Shown here in pieces: positions 7,236-14,811 of a stretch of 20,554 bases of DNA. How positions within the stretch are numbered: the stretch's first letter is position 1; each line of letters begins with the position of its first letter. The stretch spans positions 1 to 20,554 of the forward strand of contig JADHSW010000023.1 in assembly GCA_016776705.1 (NCBI GenBank), given 5' to 3'. The notes under the pieces were generated by a model. That model did not search any database and had not been told where the DNA came from. It was given only the letters and a program-made list of their open reading frames with translations. A program made the translations under genes and the position numbers. The stretch comes from Rhodospirillales bacterium (GTDB taxonomy: Bacteria; Pseudomonadota; Alphaproteobacteria; Rhodospirillales; JABHCV01).

Positions 7236-8306
7236 ATGAAAACCATCGATGATATCCAGGATGGCGATCGGGATGCACTGCATATCCTGCCCTTGGCCAT
7301 GCTGCCTTTCCAAACAGCCGCCTTAAAACGCGCCCGTATGATCAAGAATGTCCGCCTGGAAAGCGTCATTGAGCTTTTTGTCGAAGAAGGCACTGGCAGC
7401 GGCCAGATGAATATCCGTGATATCGGGAATGAATTCGGCTGGGATGACGTCGGCTCACACCCGGATATGATCCTGCTGCGAAAGCTGGCGCGAATGCCCA
7501 GTTTTGATGTTTACAGCCTTCGTATTCTGCTGCGCCAACAGGGCATTGATGTGGAAAATCATAATTCCCTGAAGCTGTCGCCACAGAAAACCCGCGAGCT
7601 GACCGAATACATGACCGGTTTCACCCATGCCCTGATCAAGGAAATTTACGGCTCTACGGATGTGAACATCGAAAGTTTTGATGACATCATCGCCCTGTTC
7701 CGTGACCCCGATATCAAAAAAGCCAAGGAACAGCTTGATGTCATGGCCAAGAAACTGGGCATTGGACTGGGCGATATTCCGACCTTCCTGGAAGATTATG
7801 GCGATATCTTCCTGTCGCTTTCGTACTACCGGCAAGCCCTGGACGAGATCGAACCGGTTATTGGTGAATTCCTTAATTCAATGGATGAAATTCGTTCCAA
7901 CTGGCAGTTGAAGCAGGATCAGAACCTGATGAAAACCTGCAAGATGCTGCAGGCGACCATCAACGAGTTGATGGCCGAAATCACCGGGCGTTTCGAGAAC
8001 TTCGAGCAAGGCACAAAAGAGCTGTGGAATGATATTTCCGCCAAGCGTTTCGAGCGAGTGAAACACCTTATCGAGAGTTATCACACCACCATCGGTGGCG
8101 TGCTGTGCGCCCTGAGTGTCAAAATCGATGCCTGGAAAGTCCTGTTTCCCAGCAAGGATGTCGGCGGCCCCGTCAAGCGCGCCGAATTCATCATGTCCGA
8201 GATGAAACAGGGTATCGAAAATATCCAGAAGATCGAGGATTCCGCACCAATGCTGGCGGGCCTTGAAGACGATGATGAAGACGTTGAGGTTTTCGAGGTA
8301 AGTTAA
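7236..8306 (+). CDS. Conserved-looking all-helical protein of unknown function
   Basis: I do not recognise this protein. From ATG 7236 it has 356 residues. The sequence appears almost wholly alpha-helical and soluble, with charged amphipathic segments, a probable coiled-coil region around residues 205-285, and a very acidic tail (EDDDEDVEVFEV, about 344-355). No nucleotide-binding, catalytic or DNA-binding motif is visible, and there is no signal peptide. The frame also opens at a TTG at 7164 with GGGAG just upstream, adding 24 residues. I prefer ATG 7236 because the extra residues look non-conserved, but its own ribosome binding site is poor. The gene lies between fmt and truA on the opposite strand. 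Its stop overlaps the fmt stop: TTAA at 8303-8306 supplies both. Confidence 0.85.
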   Translation: MKTIDDIQDGDRDALHILPLAMLPFQTAALKRARMIKNVRLESVIELFVEEGTGSGQMNIRDIGNEFGWDDVGSHPDMILLRKLARMPSFDVYSLRILLRQQGIDVENHNSLKLSPQKTRELTEYMTGFTHALIKEIYGSTDVNIESFDDIIALFRDPDIKKAKEQLDVMAKKLGIGLGDIPTFLEDYGDIFLSLSYYRQALDEIEPVIGEFLNSMDEIRSNWQLKQDQNLMKTCKMLQATINELMAEITGRFENFEQGTKELWNDISAKRFERVKHLIESYHTTIGGVLCALSVKIDAWKVLFPSKDVGGPVKRAEFIMSEMKQGIENIQKIEDSAPMLAGLEDDDEDVEVFEVS

Positions 8307-9226
8307 CCCAGCCTGGTTCCCGCAGGCAGCTCGAAGCCGCGCAGGAAATCTTCCACAGCCATCGGCCCCTTTCCCTGTTTTTGTACGCGAGTAAGTTTCA
8401 AAGCGCCCTTTGCACAGGCGACGCTCAATTGATCATCAAGCACGCTTCCCGCTTGCCCCGTAAGGTCACTGTGTGTCGCTTCCAACACTTTTATTCGCTG
8501 GCCTGCGTGTTCAAACCAGACCCCCGGCCACGGGTTCAGGCCCCGCACCCTGCGTTCCAGTTCATGGGCTGAAAGAGTCCAGTCCAGCTGTCCCTCGTTG
8601 CGATCAAGTTTCGCCGCGTAGGTAACGCCATCATCCGACTGAGGCACGCCAGTCAATGTCCCCCCGTCCAGTTCTTTCAGCGCCCTGACGATCAGCCTTG
8701 CGCCAATGGACGAAAGCCGGTCATGTAAATCCGAGGCCGTGGTTTGGGCTGAAATGGGGGTTTCTTCCTTGAGCAGCATGTCACCTGTATCCAGGCCTTC
8801 GTCCATCTGCATGATGGTGACGCCGCTTTTGTCGTCGCCGGAAATAATGGCGCGCTGGATGGGAGCCGCACCACGCCAGCGCGGCAGCAGGGATGCGTGA
8901 ATGTTCAGGCATCCCAACCGGGGGGAATCCAGAACCTGCTTTGGCAAAATCAGTCCATAGGCGGCAACTACGCAGGCATCCGCATTCATATCCCCAAAGG
9001 CCTGTTGTTCATCGGCATTCCTGAAAGTTTTCGGCGTCCTGACCTCAAGCCCCTTTTCCAGTGCGAAAGCGTGCACCGGGCATGGTCTTTCTTTCTGACC
9101 ACGGCCAGCGGGACGGGGGGGCTGGGCGTAGACCCGAATAACCTGATGCCCGGCGTCCAGGAGCGCCTGCAGGGCAGCGACGGAAAATACCGGGCTGCCC
9201 ATGAATATCAGTTTGAGTGAGGCCAT
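8303..9226 (-). CDS. fmt: Methionyl-tRNA formyltransferase
   Basis: Fmt formylates the methionine on initiator tRNA using 10-formyl-tetrahydrofolate, in the cytosol. From ATG 9226 it has 307 residues, the usual length. The catalytic triad is visible: N108 and H110 in NIHASLLPRWRGAAPIQ, and D146 in DEGLDTGDMLL. The C-terminal tRNA-binding domain begins around residue 205 (RVRGLNPWPGVWFE is typical). The frame runs upstream to 9349, but the leading 41 residues lie over def and are not family-like. The true start MASLKLIFMGSPVF shares one base with the def stop (TGATG), with an AGGAAG site inside the end of def, so def and fmt are coupled. The usual GTPDF loop reads GSPVF here. It overlaps the convergent gene on the right of truA by 4 nt at its 3' end. 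Confidence 0.97.
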   Translation of the reverse strand: MASLKLIFMGSPVFSVAALQALLDAGHQVIRVYAQPPRPAGRGQKERPCPVHAFALEKGLEVRTPKTFRNADEQQAFGDMNADACVVAAYGLILPKQVLDSPRLGCLNIHASLLPRWRGAAPIQRAIISGDDKSGVTIMQMDEGLDTGDMLLKEETPISAQTTASDLHDRLSSIGARLIVRALKELDGGTLTGVPQSDDGVTYAAKLDRNEGQLDWTLSAHELERRVRGLNPWPGVWFEHAGQRIKVLEATHSDLTGQAGSVLDDQLSVACAKGALKLTRVQKQGKGPMAVEDFLRGFELPAGTRLG

Positions 9227-9744
9227 CAGGCCGTGGCTTCCTGTTTTTTGATTTTCGCCAGCTTGCGCAGGATCATGTTGCGCTTCAGGGCCGATATATG
9301 ATCGACGAACAGAATTCCGTCCAGATGGTCGATCTCGTGCTGGATGCAAACCGCCAGGATGCCATGTGCGTCGAGTTCACGAATTTCGTTTTCATGGTCT
9401 AGATAGCGCACCCGCACACTGGTCGGTCTGGTGACTTCGGAATACTGCTCCGGCAGGGACAGGCAGCCTTCATCGTGGGAAATGTCATCATCGGAAACCT
9501 CAATGATTTCCGGATTGGCCATACGCAGGGGAGTTGGTTTTTCGTCTTCGCGCGACGTATCGACGACAATAATACGCTTGTGAATACCGATTTGCGGTGC
9601 CGCCAGTCCAATGCCTTTGGCCGAATGCATGGTGTCCAGCATGTCGTCCATAAGGGTACGCACGTCATCATCGACACGTTCAATGGATTTGCTCTTAACT
9701 TTCAGGCGCGGATCGGGTGCAACAATAATCGAATGGACAGTCAT
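9226..9744 (-). CDS. def: Peptide deformylase
   Basis: Def removes the N-formyl group from nascent proteins and is a metal-dependent cytosolic hydrolase. All three family motifs are intact: motif 1 GIGLAAPQIG (44-53), motif 2 EGCLSLPE with metal ligand C94, and motif 3 QHEIDHLDG with ligands H136 and H140 and catalytic E137. From ATG 9744 it has 172 residues, typical for type 1 enzymes. A TTG one codon upstream (9747) is an alternative start. The ribosome binding site is weak. It is the first gene of the def-fmt pair, so a promoter should lie in the divergent gap to the nucleoside transporter gene. High confidence in function; start certain to within one codon. Confidence 0.97.
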   Translation of the reverse strand: MTVHSIIVAPDPRLKVKSKSIERVDDDVRTLMDDMLDTMHSAKGIGLAAPQIGIHKRIIVVDTSREDEKPTPLRMANPEIIEVSDDDISHDEGCLSLPEQYSEVTRPTSVRVRYLDHENEIRELDAHGILAVCIQHEIDHLDGILFVDHISALKRNMILRKLAKIKKQEATA

Positions 9745-9912
9745 CAATACTCAACCGGTTGTTTGAAATTCGGGGACAATATTTCAGAACCTTAAGTGTT
9801 AGTCCAGATATGGGGGCAAAGATATTCCCTTCAAGCATTCCTGTTGGGGCCTGGCCCTTTCACCTGAACCATGAATGGATTAGGATATGCCACAAAATCG
9901 AGGGGGAAATTC
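9745..9912. other. Divergent intergenic region between def and the nucleoside transporter
   Basis: This 168-base gap should contain promoters for both directions. I see no convincing -35/-10 pair and no strong dyad, apart from the near-palindromic GGGCCTGGCCC around 9846-9856, which has no loop and is not a terminator. An in-frame ATG at 9871 lies here but has no ribosome binding site. Confidence 0.4.
9901..9907 (+). promoter_or_regulatory. Ribosome binding site fixing the transporter start
   Basis: AGGGGGA at 9901-9907 is 5 nt before the ATG at 9913. This selects 9913 over the upstream in-frame ATG at 9871 as the start of the nucleoside transporter. Confidence 0.7.
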
Positions 9913-11160
9913 ATGCTTGTATGGCAAAGTTTATTGGGGTTGGTTTCACTGACCATCATCGCCTGGGTCATTGGCGGCGGGCGCTCGAAACAGCCGTTAA
10001 AGACGGCAGCTATCGGCCTGGGACTGCAAATCCTGATCGCCCTGGTATTGATGAAGATGCCCATGGTAAAGGATTTCTTCATGCTGCTTGGTGACGGCGT
10101 ACAGGCCGTTTTGAGCGCGACCAGGATCGGTACTTCCTTTGTCTTCGGCTATCTGGGCGGTGGCGACTTGCCCTTTGCTGAGAGATACCCCGGCTCCAGC
10201 TTCATTCTGGCCTTTCAGGCCCTGCCTTTAATTCTGGTGATGAGCGCACTGTCGGCGCTTTTGTTCCACTGGCGCATACTGCCCGTCATCGTGCGCGGTT
10301 TTTCCTGGTGCCTGCAAAGGACCATGAGCATAGGCGGCGCGGTTGGAGTGGCGGCGGCGGCCAATGTTTTCGTCGGCATGATTGAAGCGCCGTTGCTAAT
10401 TCGCCCCTACTTGCGCCAGCTGAGCCGGTCCGAGTTGTTCATGGTGATGACCTGCGGCATGGCGACCGTCGCCGGGACCGTGATGGTTTTATACGCTACC
10501 TTTATTTCCGCCATTATCCCTGATTCCATCGGTCACATTCTTTCAGCCAGCGTCATCAGCGCCCCGGCGGCGATTATGATCGCCCGCCTGATGGAACCGG
10601 GCGGTGATGAAAGAACCGGTGGGGCCATGATTTTGCCGCCATCGGACATTCGCTCGTCCATGGAAGCCGTCACCCGCGGCACCATGGACGGCGTCACCCT
10701 GCTTTTGAACGTCACCGCCATGTTGATCGTCCTGGTCGCTCTCGTCGCCCTTGTGAATGCCATATTGGGACTTGTTCCCCCTATCGATGGTGAGCCCCTG
10801 TCCGTACAGCGCGCCCTTGGCTGGGGAATGGCTCCGGTTGTCTGGCTGATTGGCATCCCGTGGAGCGAAGCACCCGCCGCAGGCGCTTTGATGGGAACGA
10901 AAACCATCCTGAATGAATTCATCGCTTATCTGCAACTGGCCGGGTTGCCCGAAGGCACCCTGAGCCACAGATCGCGCCTGATCATGACGTACGCGCTGTG
11001 CGGTTTCGCCAATTTCGGCAGTTTGGGGATCATGATCGGCGGTATGAGCGCCATGGCCCCGGAAAGACGCAGCGAAATTGTCTCGCTGGGGCTTAAGTCG
11101 ATTGTGTCAGGAACCCTTGCCACCCTGATGACCGGGGCCGTGGTTGGAATTCTCATATAG
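9913..11160 (+). CDS. NupC/CNT-family concentrative nucleoside transporter
   Basis: This 415-residue inner-membrane protein should import nucleosides with a proton or sodium ion. CNT family hallmarks are present: EAPLLIRPYL with the conserved acidic residue near the first re-entrant loop, the segment CGMATVAGTVMVLYA, and the late motif CGFANFGSLGIMIGGM. The long hydrophobic stretches fit the usual eight or so helices plus re-entrant hairpins. The start at 9913 is chosen because AGGGGGA precedes it and the first membrane helix follows at once. No nucleoside-catabolic gene is adjacent; the pyrimidine nucleotidase at 2626 is the only related function in the window. The substrate (pyrimidine or purine) and the coupling ion cannot be read from the sequence by eye. 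Confidence 0.93.
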   Translation: MLVWQSLLGLVSLTIIAWVIGGGRSKQPLKTAAIGLGLQILIALVLMKMPMVKDFFMLLGDGVQAVLSATRIGTSFVFGYLGGGDLPFAERYPGSSFILAFQALPLILVMSALSALLFHWRILPVIVRGFSWCLQRTMSIGGAVGVAAAANVFVGMIEAPLLIRPYLRQLSRSELFMVMTCGMATVAGTVMVLYATFISAIIPDSIGHILSASVISAPAAIMIARLMEPGGDERTGGAMILPPSDIRSSMEAVTRGTMDGVTLLLNVTAMLIVLVALVALVNAILGLVPPIDGEPLSVQRALGWGMAPVVWLIGIPWSEAPAAGALMGTKTILNEFIAYLQLAGLPEGTLSHRSRLIMTYALCGFANFGSLGIMIGGMSAMAPERRSEIVSLGLKSIVSGTLATLMTGAVVGILI

Positions 11161-11250
11161 CCCTTTGCCAACCCTCCGGTAATGACAGCCCCGGCGCAAG
11201 ATGATAAAAGCGCGGCAATTGTGATTTTCCAGATAACGGGATGAGATTTT

Positions 11251-12678
11251 ATGTACATCAACGGTACATGGACGGCGGCCACGGCCGATGCCAGCTTTGA
11301 CGTTTTTAACCCTGCTGACGGATCTGTCATCGGCCAGGTTTACGATGGAGGGCAGCAAAGCGCGCGGGCCGCTATCGACGCCGCCGCTGCAGCTTTTCGC
11401 ACATGGTCGAAGATCACGGCTTATGAGCGCTCTGCCATTCTGTATCGCGCCTATCAATTGATGATCGAGCGCAAGGAAGACCTGGCCCAGACCATGACGA
11501 TGGAACAGGGAAAGCCACTTCGCGCCGCGCGAATGGAAGTGCAATACGGCGCAGATTTCCTGCTGTGGTTCGCCGAAGAAGCCAAACGGGTGTACGGTGA
11601 AACCATTCCATCGGCGCGCGCCGACCAGCGCTTTATCGTCGCCCATCAACCCATTGGCGTTGTCGCCGCGATCACGCCGTGGAATTATCCAGTATCCATG
11701 ATAACCCGCAAAGTCGGCCCGGCGCTGGCCGCCGGATGTACGGTGGTTTTGAAGCCCGCCGAGGCAACGCCCCTTTGCGCCATCAAGGTTTTCGAATGCC
11801 TGATCGATGCCGGTGTGCCCGAAGGCGTTATCAATCTGGTCACCGGCCAGAACCCGGCCCCCATTGGCGAGGAATTCGTGAATAACCCCAAGGTTCGCAA
11901 ACTGACCTTTACCGGCTCGACCGCCGTTGGCAAGATGCTGGCCGGACAGGCGGCAGGCAACATGAAGCGGGTTTCGTGTGAGCTTGGCGGGCACGCGCCA
12001 TTTCTTGTCTTTGAGGATGCGGACCCGGTGCACGCAGCCAAGGGCGCACAACTGATCAAGTTTCTGAACACCGGGCAAGCCTGCATAAGCCCGAACCGCA
12101 TGTTTGTTCACATCTCCATTGCCGACCAGTTCATTGACGTGCTTCAGCAGCGGGTCTCAAAACTGCGCGCCGGAAGCGGACTCGAAGACGGCGTCGCCAT
12201 TGGCCCGCTGGTTAATGAGGCCGCCGTGAACAAGGTCGCAGCCCAGGTCGATGACGCTATCGCCAGGGGCGCAACCCTGCACAGTGGCGGCAAGCGTCTG
12301 ATCGAAGGCGGCCTGGACAAGGGGTTCTTCTACGCCCCGACGGTCTTAAGCGGCATCACCGAAGACATGCTGATCTACCGCGAGGAAACTTTCGGGCCGG
12401 TCGCCGCCGTAATGACCTTCGATGATGACGCGAAGGCCCTGGAAATGGCAAACGACACCACTTACGGTCTGGCGGCTTATGTCTATACCCGTGACATTGG
12501 CCGCGCCATGCGTATGTTTGAAGGGCTGGATTTTGGCATCATCGGCATCAATGACATCAACCCCACCTCCGCCGCAGCGCCCTTTGGCGGCATGAAGGAC
12601 AGCGGCCTTGGCCGCGAGGGTGCCCGCGAGGGCATCATGGAATATCTGGAAACCAAGATGGGTGGATTTTCCATCTGA
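11251..12678 (+). CDS. gabD: Succinate-semialdehyde dehydrogenase-type aldehyde dehydrogenase
   Basis: This 475-residue protein is a complete NAD(P)-dependent aldehyde dehydrogenase. Catalytic N145 is in TPWNYP, K168 in KPAEATP, the general base E244 in CELGGHAP and the nucleophile C278 in NTGQACISPNR. The EETFGPV signature is at 378-384. The YVYTRDIGRAMRM and GLGREGAREGIMEYLETK segments are typical of the GabD group, which oxidises succinate semialdehyde to succinate in 4-aminobutyrate breakdown. Substrate is inferred; other short-chain semialdehydes are possible. In E. coli-type enzymes a second cysteine sits two residues after the nucleophile, and here it is serine (S280). No gabT is in the window. 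The MoxR-like gene follows after 30 nt and may be co-transcribed. Confidence 0.9.
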   Translation: MYINGTWTAATADASFDVFNPADGSVIGQVYDGGQQSARAAIDAAAAAFRTWSKITAYERSAILYRAYQLMIERKEDLAQTMTMEQGKPLRAARMEVQYGADFLLWFAEEAKRVYGETIPSARADQRFIVAHQPIGVVAAITPWNYPVSMITRKVGPALAAGCTVVLKPAEATPLCAIKVFECLIDAGVPEGVINLVTGQNPAPIGEEFVNNPKVRKLTFTGSTAVGKMLAGQAAGNMKRVSCELGGHAPFLVFEDADPVHAAKGAQLIKFLNTGQACISPNRMFVHISIADQFIDVLQQRVSKLRAGSGLEDGVAIGPLVNEAAVNKVAAQVDDAIARGATLHSGGKRLIEGGLDKGFFYAPTVLSGITEDMLIYREETFGPVAAVMTFDDDAKALEMANDTTYGLAAYVYTRDIGRAMRMFEGLDFGIIGINDINPTSAAAPFGGMKDSGLGREGAREGIMEYLETKMGGFSI

Positions 12679-12708
12679 TTCACTTTTTAAGGACGAGAGA
12701 CCTATTTA

Positions 12709-13554
12709 ATGAAGTTCGCAGGAACAGAAGACTACGTCGCTACGGAAGACCTGATGGTCGCCGTCAACGCCGCCATCACCTTGGAGCGCCCCCTGCTAGT
12801 CAAGGGCGAGCCGGGAACCGGGAAAACCGTGCTGGCGATCGAAATCGCCAAGGCCCTGAATGCGCCCTTGATGGCTTGGCACGTTAAATCCACCACCAAG
12901 GCCCAGCAGGGACTTTATGAATACGACGCCGTATCGCGGCTACGCGATTCCCAGTTGGGCGACGAGCGGGTCCACAATATTTCCAACTACATCAACAAGG
13001 GAAAAATGTGGGAAGCCTTCGAGAGCGATCAACGCCCTGTATTGTTGATTGATGAAATCGACAAAGCGGATATCGAATTCCCCAATGATCTTTTGTTAGA
13101 GCTGGATCGCATGGAATTTCATGTTTATGAAACCGGCGAAACCATCAGGGCCGACAATCGCCCCATCGTCATCATCACCTCCAACAACGAAAAGGAACTG
13201 CCCGATGCTTTCCTGCGTCGCTGTTTCTTCCACTACATTTCGTTCCCTGACGCCGACACCATGGCCGATATTGTCGAGGTCCATTTCCCCGGCCTGAAGA
13301 AGAACCTTTTGCGCGAGGCGCTTTCCGCCTTTTATCAGGTTCGCGACGTTCAGGGCCTGAAGAAAAAACCGTCAACGTCGGAACTGCTGGACTGGATCAA
13401 GCTGTTGCTGGCCGAAGACATTCCGCCGGAAGCCCTGCGCAGCGAAAACAAAAAAGACCTGATCCCGCCGATGTACGGCGCGCTGTTGAAAAACGAGCAG
13501 GATGTTCATCTGTTTGAACGCCTTGCCTTCCTGAACCGCAGTCAAAAAGGCTAA
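12709..13554 (+). CDS. MoxR/CoxD-like AAA+ ATPase
   Basis: This 281-residue AAA+ protein has Walker A GEPGTGKT (33-40), Walker B LLIDEID (112-118), a sensor-1 asparagine in IITSNNEKELP (N159/N160) and arginines in DAFLRRCFF (170-171) placed as finger residues. It belongs to the MoxR group, whose members (CoxD, NorQ, CbbQ) act as hexameric chaperones that mature or reactivate enzymes, usually with a VWA-domain partner. That partner is encoded 5 nt downstream. There is no membrane segment. The nitrile hydratase operon starts about 1.25 kb downstream, so a role in maturing that enzyme is possible but unproven. The client could equally be encoded elsewhere. The AAA+ call is firm; CoxD-like rather than another MoxR subgroup is from overall resemblance. 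Confidence 0.93.
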   Translation: MKFAGTEDYVATEDLMVAVNAAITLERPLLVKGEPGTGKTVLAIEIAKALNAPLMAWHVKSTTKAQQGLYEYDAVSRLRDSQLGDERVHNISNYINKGKMWEAFESDQRPVLLIDEIDKADIEFPNDLLLELDRMEFHVYETGETIRADNRPIVIITSNNEKELPDAFLRRCFFHYISFPDADTMADIVEVHFPGLKKNLLREALSAFYQVRDVQGLKKKPSTSELLDWIKLLLAEDIPPEALRSENKKDLIPPMYGALLKNEQDVHLFERLAFLNRSQKG

Positions 13555-13559
13555 GGCAG

Positions 13560-14735
13560 GTGTTTATCAATTTTTTCACGGAATTGCGCTCGGCCAGTGT
13601 GCCGGTCTCGCTCAGGGAATATCTGACCCTGCTTGAGGCGGTGGAGAAGAATCTGGCGGGCTATTCCATGGAGGATTTCTATTACCTGTCGCGCGCCTGC
13701 ATGGTCAAGGATGAGCGAAATCTGGACAAGTTCGACCGGGTCTTTGGCAGCGTCTTCAAGGGGGTCGAAAAACTGACAGAGGCCTTCGGCGCGGATATCC
13801 CCGAGGAATGGCTGCGCAAACTGGCCGAGAAACATCTATCCAGGGAAGAGATGGAAAAGATCAAATCCCTGGGCGGTTTCGAAGAGTTGATGAAAACCCT
13901 GGCCGAACGTCTGGCCGAACAGGAAAAGCGTCATCAGGGCGGCAGCAAGTGGATCGGCACGGCGGGCACGTCCCCCTTCGGCGCTTACGGTTACAACCCG
14001 GAAGGCATTCGTATCGGCCAGGACAAGTCGCGCCATCGCCGTGCGGTCAAGGTATGGGACAAACGCGAATTCAGGAATCTGGACGATACGGTGGAACTTG
14101 GCACCCGCAATATCAAGATCGCATTGCGCCGCCTGCGCAAGTTCGCCCGCGAAGGGGCCGAAACCGAACTTGATCTGGCTGACACCATCAAGGCCACGGC
14201 CAAGCAGGGTTGGCTGGATGTAAAAATGGTGCCTGAACGCCACAATACGATCAAGGTGCTGATCTTCTTCGACATCGGCGGCTCCATGGATGACCACGTC
14301 AGGGTTTGCGAGGAATTGTTCTCAGCCGTTAAGTCGGAATTCAAGCATCTGGAATTTTTTTACTTTCATAACTGCCTGTATGAAGGCGTTTGGAAGGACA
14401 ATCGTCGTCGCAGGGATGTGGTGATGCCGACCTACGATGTCATTAATACCTATCCCAGGGACTACAAGCTGATCTTCGTCGGCGATGCGTCCATGAGCCC
14501 TTACGAAATCGTCTATCCCGGCGGGGCGGTGGAACACTGGAACGAGGAAGCCGGCGTCACCTGGATGCAGCGCCTGCTGGCCCAGTACGAGCACGCCGTC
14601 TGGATCAACCCGGTGCCACAGCACTGGTGGCCCCACACCCAGTCAATCGACATGATCCGGCAGATCATGTCAGATCGCATGTTCGGCCTGACCATCGACG
14701 GTCTGGACGGGGCGATGCGGGAACTAAATAAATAA
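13560..14735 (+). CDS. CoxE-like VWA-domain protein
   Basis: This 391-residue protein pairs with the MoxR-like ATPase just upstream. The N-terminal half is helical and charged, with a glycine-rich linker around 127-155. The C-terminal half (about 230-390) is a von Willebrand A fold beginning IKVLIFFDIGGSM. The metal-ion site motif, normally DxSxS, reads D238-I-G-G-S242, lacking the first serine. A later acidic position, D309 in FVGDASM, is retained. This group, typified by CoxE, links AAA+ chaperones to client enzymes. The start is GTG at 13560, following the ATPase stop by 5 nt with AAGG only 3 nt away. The gene ends 76 nt before the nitrile hydratase alpha gene, a gap large enough for a separate promoter. 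Confidence 0.88.
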   Translation: MFINFFTELRSASVPVSLREYLTLLEAVEKNLAGYSMEDFYYLSRACMVKDERNLDKFDRVFGSVFKGVEKLTEAFGADIPEEWLRKLAEKHLSREEMEKIKSLGGFEELMKTLAERLAEQEKRHQGGSKWIGTAGTSPFGAYGYNPEGIRIGQDKSRHRRAVKVWDKREFRNLDDTVELGTRNIKIALRRLRKFAREGAETELDLADTIKATAKQGWLDVKMVPERHNTIKVLIFFDIGGSMDDHVRVCEELFSAVKSEFKHLEFFYFHNCLYEGVWKDNRRRRDVVMPTYDVINTYPRDYKLIFVGDASMSPYEIVYPGGAVEHWNEEAGVTWMQRLLAQYEHAVWINPVPQHWWPHTQSIDMIRQIMSDRMFGLTIDGLDGAMRELNK

Positions 14736-14752
14736 ATCCAGACGTCAAACCC

Positions 14753-14765
14753 TGGAAGCCTTCCA
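14753..14765. promoter_or_regulatory. Palindrome upstream of nitrile hydratase, possible operator
   Basis: TGGAAG-C-CTTCCA is a perfect inverted repeat with one central base, ending 46 nt before the nthA ATG in the 76-nt gap after the VWA gene. It overlaps a second stem, TCCAG (14737-14741) with CTGGA (14752-14756). Such a compact dyad could bind a dimeric regulator. I cannot identify flanking promoter boxes with confidence. Confidence 0.3.
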
Positions 14766-14798
14766 AAATCCATATCCTTCATGATAGGTTATTCCATC

Positions 14799-14806
14799 AG
14801 GAGGAG
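14799..14806 (+). promoter_or_regulatory. Strong ribosome binding site of nthA
   Basis: AGGAGGAG at 14799-14806 lies 5 nt before the ATG at 14812. It is the strongest ribosome binding site I noticed in the window, consistent with a highly translated enzyme. Confidence 0.75.
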
Positions 14807-14811
14807 CAAAA

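Noticed and set aside
9227..9349. Upstream extension of fmt by 41 codons
   Set aside because: It runs inside def, has no family resemblance, and the normal Fmt start MASLKLIFMG lies at 9226 with stop-start overlap.
11107..12111. Minus-strand open frame of 334 codons across the dehydrogenase gene
   Set aside because: It is antisense to a complete aldehyde dehydrogenase with all catalytic residues; the translation is low in family-like features and rich in Gly, His and Arg, typical of a shadow frame.
12709..14735. CO dehydrogenase maturation locus (coxDE)
   Set aside because: The two proteins are CoxD/CoxE-like, but no coxM, coxS or coxL gene lies in the window, so I kept the call at family level.
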